NCBI RefSeq assembly: GCF_001456935.1
Contig: NZ_KQ758482.1
Coordinates: forward strand, 1,034,249 to 1,098,248
Length of the DNA stretch: 64,000 nucleotides
Origin: [Bacillus] enclensis
GTDB taxonomy: Bacteria > Bacillota > Bacilli > Bacillales > Bacillaceae_B
Direction: 5' to 3'
Shown in pieces: positions 58,080 to 64,000 of this stretch. Numbering within the stretch: position 1 is the first letter of the stretch; each line of letters starts with the position of its first letter. The notes beneath the pieces are model-generated. The model ran no database searches and was not told where the DNA came from. It worked only from the letters and a program-made list of their open reading frames with translations. The position numbers and the translations under genes were made by a program.

Positions 58080-58982
58080 TTACTTCTTCTTTTGATTCCC
58101 TTCAGCGTCACGCTCTACTTCCATTTTCGTAGCTGCGATATAGCCTTGGTCTTTCAATAATCCAGTTTGAACATCTTCACTCATCATGTAATCAAGGAAT
58201 TCTTTTGCAAGTCCGTCTGGTTCACCCTTTGTATAAGAGTGCTGATACGCCCAGATCGGGAATTCACCTTTTTGAACATTTTCATCTGTTGCTTCAACAC
58301 CATCTACTGATAGTGGAGTTACACTGTCATCTGTGAAGTATGAGAAAGCAAGATAACCGATTGCCCCATCTGTTTCGCTGATGATTTTCTTAACAGTGTT
58401 TGAAGAATCTTCAGTGATTCCTTCAGCTGGAGTTTCTCCATCAAGACCGAATTTAACGAAAGTTGCGCGAGTACCAGAAGAGTCAGGACGGTTTACAAGA
58501 GTGATTTTTTGGTCTTTACCACCAAGCTCTTTCCAGTTCTTGATTTCACCAGTGAATACTTTTTTAAGATCTTCTTTTGAAATATCTTTTACACCAACAT
58601 TAGGATTAACTGCAGCAGTCATACCTACAACCGCTACTTTATGGTCAACTAACTCATCCGCAGGAATTCCTTCCTTTTCTTCAGCGAACACGTCAGAGTT
58701 ACCAATTTGAACTGATCCTTCAGAAACTTGGGATAACCCTGTACCAGATCCGCCAGCGTTAACCTGGATGTCTGCTTCCGGATTTTCCGCCATGAATTCT
58801 TCAGCTGCCGCTGCAACCAATGGCTGCATCGCAGAAGAACCTGAAACTACGATTGAACCTGAGGCACCTTCTCCGCCTCCACCTTCTTCGTTGTTACTTG
58901 CATTTCCATTCCCGCAGGCAGCTGCGAAAGCAACAAGCATTCCTACGATTAGAAGCAGTCCGTATTTCTTGAAGTTCTTCAT
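58080..58982 (-). CDS. pstS: Phosphate-binding lipoprotein PstS
   Basis: This 300-residue protein has a lipoprotein signal (LLLIVGMLVAFAAAC, Cys anchor), a Gly/Asn-rich linker and phosphate-binding motifs SGSSAMQPL, GGSGTGLSQV, PDSSGTRATF and GAIGYLAFSYF. It captures phosphate for PstCA. The promoter holds a PhoP box. Confidence 0.96.
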   Translation of the reverse strand: MKNFKKYGLLLIVGMLVAFAAACGNGNASNNEEGGGGEGASGSIVVSGSSAMQPLVAAAAEEFMAENPEADIQVNAGGSGTGLSQVSEGSVQIGNSDVFAEEKEGIPADELVDHKVAVVGMTAAVNPNVGVKDISKEDLKKVFTGEIKNWKELGGKDQKITLVNRPDSSGTRATFVKFGLDGETPAEGITEDSSNTVKKIISETDGAIGYLAFSYFTDDSVTPLSVDGVEATDENVQKGEFPIWAYQHSYTKGEPDGLAKEFLDYMMSEDVQTGLLKDQGYIAATKMEVERDAEGNQKKK

Positions 58983-59044
58983 TCTTTAATTCCCCCTAAG
59001 AATATTGGTTGTTTTGTCCTACGAGTACTAGATTAATAGACGAG

Positions 59045-59083
59045 TGTTAATTGTGTATTGACGGTTTGTAAAGGTTTTGTAAA
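59045..59083 (-). promoter_or_regulatory. PhoP box upstream of pstS
   Basis: On the minus strand TTTACA, TTTACA, TCAATA and TTAACA are each separated by 5 bp, an 11-bp period over four sites, as in PhoP-regulated promoters. A -10-like TATTAA follows. This fits phosphate-starvation induction. Confidence 0.82.
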
Positions 59084-59264
59084 TTCGACAAATTTCTTTA
59101 TCCGCGCGGGTGCTTTGACGATTTTTGGAACCTTTGTAACCTGTATTATGCTGATTATTCTTCCATTTTATTCAGTGGAATTCGTTACTTTTTTCCTGCA
59201 GGTTGGGACAAAACTAAAAAAATTTTATATAAAGACGAACAATATCAGTTTAGGGCCTTTACAC

Positions 59265-59435
59265 CGCTAATGATTTCCGTGCAAGACTACGCTTTCCGCG
59301 GGTGGTTGGTGAGCCTCCTTTGACAAGTGGGTTAACTGTCTAGCTGCAGGGCTTAGAGGCACATGTCATAAGTCAAACCGGCAAAGAAGGCAAAGAACGC
59401 CTTCCAGGCCGATTCGCCAGCTAAAACCTAAATGT
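59265..59435. repeat. Dispersed repeat, truncated copy
   Basis: The left end (CTAATGATTTCCGTGCAAGACT...GGTTGGTGAGCCTCC) is joined to a hairpin unit in inverse orientation (CATAAGTC...GCCAAGAACG-like section). It lies between the pstS promoter and the pbpA terminator. Confidence 0.7.
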
Positions 59436-59449
59436 TTTTTGGACATAAT

Positions 59450-59499
59450 AAAAACCCGAGATAATTTGCCTCATTGTGTGCAAATTATCTCGGGTTTTA
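59450..59499 (-). terminator. pbpA terminator
   Basis: AAAACCCGAGATAATTTGC and its complement, with flanking A/T tracts. Confidence 0.9.
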
Positions 59500-59542
59500 C
59501 TCAGACTAAAACACTTTTGTCCCAGCCTATTATTATCATTCG

Positions 59543-61720
59543 TCAGTTATTTTCTTGTCGGTCTTCTTCCTGTCTTTTTTCCGCCTCATCGGCATTTTCA
59601 ATCTTTTTGTTGACGGAAGTCGGATCTCCCATTTCTTCTGCTCTTTCTTTTTTCAATTCGAAATACTTGTCCATAACACGCTGTGAAATATACTTATTCA
59701 CATAAGGGTCGGCGACTCCGCTTGCCTGCACATGCGATGCAGGTACCAATGTGGCATATGCCACTTCGGGCTGATTGAATGGAGCGTAGCCGATCAAGGT
59801 CGTATTATAGCTCAGCTTTCCGTCAATATATGTCTCGGCGGTACCGGATTTACCCGCTGCGTTATAAGGGGCATCCTTGAATTGTGCATAGGCCGTTCCC
59901 TCAGGACTGTGATACACACGGTAAAATCCTTTTTGAACATGCTCAATCTGTGATTGAGTCGCTTCTACGCGATTCAATACATTTGTTTCTTTTTCATAAA
60001 GAATTGGACCAAGCCTGTCTTTCTCGTCTATCGGTTCCCTGATTTCTTTCATGATATGCGGCTGTACCCGATATCCGTCATTCGCAATTGTTGAAACATA
60101 TTGTGCGAGCTGCATCGTAGAATACGTGTCAAATTGTCCGATGGCGAAATCCAAGAGCAATCCGGGATTTGTAAGGTTTCCTTCGATACCGCTCGCTTCA
60201 CCTGGAAGATCGATTCCCGTTGATACCCCCAACCCAAATTGGGAGAAGTGGTTCCGGAACGTCTTGATTGCCTGCGGATTGACCGGCATATTTGCGTGCG
60301 GCACGTATTCCTGACCATTGATCCTCATGGCCACTTTGAACATATAGGAGTTAGAAGACTTCTCCAAGGCATACAGGTCAGACATCGGTATCCTTCCATA
60401 TCGGTTGAACCAGGATGTCTTCGGGGTACCCTCTTTACCGATGATGATCGGTTCATCAATCTGCACTTCACCCGGAGTCAGTTTCCCTGTCATATATCCG
60501 GTCAGCACGGTTGCACCCTTTACCACAGAACCCACTTCATAAGTGGTCGTGAAGGTGCCGAGCGCTGCATCGCGCATTTCATACTTCCCTGTTTCCGGGT
60601 CCTTGACGTATTGCTTTCCGGCCATAGCGAGGATTTCACCTGTATTCGGGTCCATCATGACTACATAGGCACGGTCAAGATCCGGTGATTCACTGCGGTT
60701 GACCACTTGCTTCATCAATTCTTCTTCGATGATTTTTTCGACTTCGCGCTGCAGTTCCATATCGATTGTCAGTACGACGTCCTTGCCTCGCTGCCCTTCC
60801 TGGATCAGAAGGGATTCGAGTACACTTCCGCCTTTTGTGACGTTTTTAATCTGTTCTTTCTGGCCTTGCAGCACTTCTTCGTATTCCAATTCAACATAGC
60901 TTTTCCCCACCCGGTCATTGCGGTTGTAGTCTCTAGCTAAATAGGAATCTACCAGATCCTTTGGAAGCCCTTCACGTGCGGATGAAACATTTCCAAGGAT
61001 TGTCCGGAGTGTATCATCGAACATATAGGACCGTTTCCAGTCAGTTGTGGTATTGACGCCCGGAAGTTCACTCAAGTGTTCACTGACGACCGCAAATTCC
61101 TGGGGTGTGACCCCTTCGTTTTTAACGATTTGAGGATTCAGTGCATAGCCGGTTGTAAACTCCCTATAAATCGCAATCACTTCCAGGTCTTTAGCCGTCA
61201 GTGATGAGAGCTCCTTCTCAGTGATCCGGTCAAGTCTCATTTTATAGACTTTTGCGTTCACCTCTTCTTCTGATAAATCTTCATTGTTCTGAAGCTTTTC
61301 AATTTCCTTTTCAGACACCTTTGCCTCTGCTTCTTCCTTGTTGTTGATGATCCAGTAATCTTTTTTATCCCGCTCGGTCACTTCTTTTGTATCTTTCTCG
61401 ATAAAATCCGAAAGCTTAGAAGCTACATCAAGCATTTCTTCAATCGAAGTGTTATTTGTCCGTGTATAGGTAATCGCATTTAAAGGGATGTTATCGACAA
61501 TCACATTCCCGTAGCGGTCAAAAATTTTGCCGCGGGGCACACTTGTTTTCACCACTACGTCTTCTGTTCGTTCGACTTCTTTTTTGTAGCTTTCACCGTT
61601 CACGATTTGAACGAGCCCAAGTCTCAGAACCAAAAGAGAAAACAACAAGAACACCGCAAAAAACAGCAAATTCATTCTTACGGGGACATGTGTCTTTTTC
61701 TTTCTCTTACTTTTTTTCAA
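59543..61720 (-). CDS. pbpA: Penicillin-binding protein 2-like transpeptidase PbpA
   Basis: This 725-residue class B PBP has a basic start, one membrane helix (about 18-38), a dimerisation domain and a transpeptidase domain with catalytic SVVK (EVGSVVKGATVL), SSN (KSSNSYMF) and KSGTAET. It cross-links wall for rod elongation. The start is put at TTG 61720, behind AGGAAGG, matching PbpA family length; upstream in-frame codons would add 12 residues. Confidence 0.94.
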   Translation of the reverse strand: MKKSKRKKKTHVPVRMNLLFFAVFLLFSLLVLRLGLVQIVNGESYKKEVERTEDVVVKTSVPRGKIFDRYGNVIVDNIPLNAITYTRTNNTSIEEMLDVASKLSDFIEKDTKEVTERDKKDYWIINNKEEAEAKVSEKEIEKLQNNEDLSEEEVNAKVYKMRLDRITEKELSSLTAKDLEVIAIYREFTTGYALNPQIVKNEGVTPQEFAVVSEHLSELPGVNTTTDWKRSYMFDDTLRTILGNVSSAREGLPKDLVDSYLARDYNRNDRVGKSYVELEYEEVLQGQKEQIKNVTKGGSVLESLLIQEGQRGKDVVLTIDMELQREVEKIIEEELMKQVVNRSESPDLDRAYVVMMDPNTGEILAMAGKQYVKDPETGKYEMRDAALGTFTTTYEVGSVVKGATVLTGYMTGKLTPGEVQIDEPIIIGKEGTPKTSWFNRYGRIPMSDLYALEKSSNSYMFKVAMRINGQEYVPHANMPVNPQAIKTFRNHFSQFGLGVSTGIDLPGEASGIEGNLTNPGLLLDFAIGQFDTYSTMQLAQYVSTIANDGYRVQPHIMKEIREPIDEKDRLGPILYEKETNVLNRVEATQSQIEHVQKGFYRVYHSPEGTAYAQFKDAPYNAAGKSGTAETYIDGKLSYNTTLIGYAPFNQPEVAYATLVPASHVQASGVADPYVNKYISQRVMDKYFELKKERAEEMGDPTSVNKKIENADEAEKRQEEDRQENN

Positions 61721-61830
61721 TCGTTCCAGTCCTTCCTCTATGTAAAAGTAGTGCACATCTTTCTGTCCATCCCTTATTTTATAGAAAATAACCCAGTTTT
61801 TCTACTATCATGAAGCGGAAATCACACAAC

Positions 61831-61859
61831 AAAGAGAGGAAATGATTCCCTCTCTTTGT
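61831..61859 (-). terminator. yqgE hairpin terminator
   Basis: AAAGAGAGG/CCTCTCTTT stem; T tract short. Confidence 0.65.
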
Positions 61860-61873
61860 ACGTATTTACATAT

Positions 61874-63094
61874 TCAGGATACAGGTAACTCCACTTTTTT
61901 CACAAAAAAGTATATTAATGAGTGGCCGGCTCCCAATATTAAAAGCAGAATCGGTATGCTCTGATCCTGATTGAAGTAAGTCACCGCTATTATGAACGCT
62001 GCAACCGATACGATCCTCCCAAGATTGAGGAACAACTCCCTCACTACGATGTATTCGATCCTCATTTCCGCTGCCTGCCATCCGGTCCCTATCACATCAT
62101 AGGTCATGGAAATATAAGGTACCAGCAGGATAGGATAAGCAATGGCGATCGTAGCTGCATAAATGAGCAGCTTTGTATAAGTTACATCAAACACAATCAG
62201 GAATATGGCCAGATAAAGAAGCATTCCGCCAAGAAGGATGGCGCGTTTCCGGAACTGTTTCTTAATGACCCTGGAGACGACATAATAGCCGACAAACGCA
62301 ATTCCCGAATTGATCAGGCCGAATGTCCCGATGGCAAACTCACTTCCGGTGCTGATAAACACAAAGACGGAAATGATGAATACAAAGGTCCCTTCCCTCA
62401 GGCCCTGAAAGAAGTGGGCATTGGTGATCAGCCTCCAGTTATTGTTATGTTTTCTTTCCTCGAATATCCTTACAAACAGATACCGTCCCGAAGCAGGACG
62501 TCTCTTCAAGAAAAAGCTTAACAGAACAGCAACGGTAAATAGTGCAAGTGAGATGCCAAACACGATAGTATATCCTTTAAATGAAGCAAATCTTGAAATG
62601 ATATAACCGGCAAGAATAGGGCCAAGCATTCCCCCTGCAGATGTCAGGGTCCCCAGGAATCCATTGAAAAAGTCCCTTGTCTCCGGTTCGGTTATTTCGA
62701 ATGTCAGCACATTGAAGGCCAGCCAGTAAAAACCATATCCTATCCCCAATAGGGCACCCAGGACAATCAGGAAGTCCTCGGCCGATTCCCCGAAAGACAA
62801 TACGGATATGTAGAATACAGCCAAAAAGATAACACCGAACCTCAAGACGATCACCCGGTCCACTTTTTTTGCCAGCCTTCCCGCCAGGATGAATGTCAAC
62901 GGTTGAAAAATCACGACGGTCAAGTTGTAAATGCCGAGATCGATAAATTCACCGGACTGTTTCCATAAATAGATATTTACGAATGTATTCGATAACGCGA
63001 TACTAAGTGAATATAAACCGCCAATAAGCAATAACAAGGTAAGGTCTCTTGTTAAATCTATGTCGCCTAAGATCTTTTTAAAGCTGCTCATCAT
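61874..63094 (-). CDS. yqgE: MFS transporter YqgE
   Basis: This 406-residue protein has about 12 transmembrane segments and an MFS-type loop (LAGRLAKKVDRVIVLRFG). It matches YqgE by order between pbpA and sodA. Substrate is unknown. Tandem ATG codons follow AAGGGGAG. Confidence 0.88.
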   Translation of the reverse strand: MMSSFKKILGDIDLTRDLTLLLLIGGLYSLSIALSNTFVNIYLWKQSGEFIDLGIYNLTVVIFQPLTFILAGRLAKKVDRVIVLRFGVIFLAVFYISVLSFGESAEDFLIVLGALLGIGYGFYWLAFNVLTFEITEPETRDFFNGFLGTLTSAGGMLGPILAGYIISRFASFKGYTIVFGISLALFTVAVLLSFFLKRRPASGRYLFVRIFEERKHNNNWRLITNAHFFQGLREGTFVFIISVFVFISTGSEFAIGTFGLINSGIAFVGYYVVSRVIKKQFRKRAILLGGMLLYLAIFLIVFDVTYTKLLIYAATIAIAYPILLVPYISMTYDVIGTGWQAAEMRIEYIVVRELFLNLGRIVSVAAFIIAVTYFNQDQSIPILLLILGAGHSLIYFFVKKVELPVS

Positions 63095-63150
63095 TAAAAC
63101 TCCCCTTTTGCGTACCCCTATCTTTTGAAAAAGGGCGGGAAGTTATGCAG

Positions 63151-63182
63151 AAAAAAGAGAGGTTCTAAAAAGAACCTCTCTG
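63151..63182 (-). terminator. sodA terminator
   Basis: AGAGAGGTTCT and its complement with TTTTTTC on the minus strand. Confidence 0.92.
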
Positions 63183-63198
63183 CTCAGTTAAATGATAA

Positions 63199-63807
63199 TT
63201 ATTTTGCAGCTGAATAACGCTTAGCCACTTCATCCCAGTTTACTACATTCCAGAATGCACTGATGTAGTCAGGACGACGGTTTTGATAATTCAAGTAGTA
63301 AGCGTGCTCCCAAACGTCAAGTCCAAGGACAGGTGTCTTACCTTCCATCAATGGGCTGTCCTGATTAAGAGTGCTTGTTACTTCCAACTCACCATTGTTA
63401 ACGACTAGCCAAGCCCAGCCTGAACCGAAGCGGGTTGCAGCAGCGTTTGCAAATTCTTCTTTGAATTTGTCAAAGCTTCCGAATTTTGAAGTGATCGCGT
63501 CAGCCAGTTCACCGCTTGGAGCTCCTCCGCCGTTTGGAGAAAGGATCGTCCAGAATAATGAATGGTTAGCGTGTCCCCCGCCATTGTTGCGGACTGCTGT
63601 GCGTGCTCCTTCTGGAACTGCATCCAGGTTGGATACAAGATCTTCGATTGATTTGCTTAGAAGGTCGTCATGTCCTTGAAGGGCATCGTTTACTTTTGTT
63701 ACATATGCGTTATGGTGCTTTGTGTGGTGGATGTTCATTGTTTCCTTGTCGATATGAGGCTCGAGGGCATCATAAGCGTAAGGAAGTTCAGGTAATTTGT
63801 AAGCCAT
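63199..63807 (-). CDS. sodA: Manganese superoxide dismutase
   Basis: This 202-residue protein has all Mn/Fe-SOD features: [24 protein letters not shown] with metal His, [13 protein letters not shown], the GSGWAWLV segment and the [19 protein letters not shown] signature with metal Asp and His. It removes superoxide in the cytosol. Confidence 0.97.
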   Translation of the reverse strand: MAYKLPELPYAYDALEPHIDKETMNIHHTKHHNAYVTKVNDALQGHDDLLSKSIEDLVSNLDAVPEGARTAVRNNGGGHANHSLFWTILSPNGGGAPSGELADAITSKFGSFDKFKEEFANAAATRFGSGWAWLVVNNGELEVTSTLNQDSPLMEGKTPVLGLDVWEHAYYLNYQNRRPDYISAFWNVVNWDEVAKRYSAAK

Positions 63808-63973
63808 AATAAAATTCCTCCCTATGTAAGTTTCCTGAAGATTTCTTCAGGACGTTTCAGTATAAGATTACCAAATCTCCTATATGTGTTCAAATATTTT
63901 GATTGGTTATTCTTACAAGGGTTAAAATGCCCTTTTTTTTAGTATTTAACCAACGATATATTCGGTTTTAAAT

Positions 63974-64000
63974 GGCGCTTTTGATTTCCGTGCAAGACTT
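63974..64000. repeat. Dispersed repeat, left end at window edge
   Basis: TTGATTTCCGTGCAAGACTT at the end of the window matches the left end of the repeat copies at 43.77 and 59.27 kb. The remainder lies outside. Confidence 0.75.

Noticed and set aside
63405-63809. Open frames overlapping sodA
   Set aside because: They are shadow frames of a highly conserved gene.

Overview
The window comes from a low-GC Gram-positive spore former of the Bacillaceae. From about 30.7 kb onward the host genes follow the Bacillus subtilis yqg-pst-sodA segment almost gene for gene: mgsR, yqgY, yqgX, yqgW, yqgV, yqgU, yqgT, yqgS, glcK, yqgQ, gluP, yqgO, yqgN, rpmG, pstSCAB, pbpA, yqgE, sodA. A GerA-type germination subunit and strong AGGAGG ribosome binding sites fit the same group. 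The genus cannot be fixed from the sequence alone.

Positions 1 to about 29,240 are the right part of a prophage; its other end lies beyond position 1. From right to left it holds a large serine integrase and an ImmA-type metalloprotease behind a promoter carrying a LexA box, a 9.5 kb cargo block, a CI/Cro-type switch with five near-identical operators, and a recombination/replication block. That block has YqaI- and YqaJ-like proteins, RecT, an AbrB-like regulator, a DnaD-type initiator with a 12-bp iteron array inside the gene, RusA, and an XtrA/YqaO protein. A sigma-like late activator, a DNA methyltransferase, TerS, TerL, portal, MuF, scaffold, capsid, head-tail connectors and the start of the major tail protein follow. 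Gene order resembles the B. subtilis skin/PBSX family. The phage sits inside comGA: the ComGA ATPase is cut just after its Walker B/His-box region, so the DNA-uptake operon is split.

The cargo block (about 17.7 to 26.9 kb, visibly AT-rich) lies between the repressor and immA-int. It encodes a secreted DUF3888-like protein flanked by duplicated terminators, small membrane proteins, a YcxB-like protein, a CheX-like protein, a HEPN-motif protein of unknown function, a Septu-type defence pair (PtuA ATPase plus PtuB HNH nuclease) and a 1101-residue PAS-GGDEF-EAL-PilZ protein. The phage may thus bring both anti-phage defence and c-di-GMP/motility functions to its host.

The host half (30.5 to 64 kb) carries a tRNA-Gln, stress and redox genes, glucokinase, an LTA-synthase-like enzyme, the GluP rhomboid protease, and a four-gene polysaccharide-like operon absent from the B. 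subtilis order (DUF4912/HTH protein, GH57-GT4 fusion, sugar nucleotidyltransferase, unknown protein). A chemotaxis receptor is broken by a frameshift. The phosphate transport operon pstSCAB-phoU has a clear PhoP box, and pbpA, an MFS transporter and Mn-superoxide dismutase close the window. Dispersed hairpin repeats with covarying arms occur around 30.6, 39.5, 43.8 to 44.1, 59.3 and 64.0 kb.
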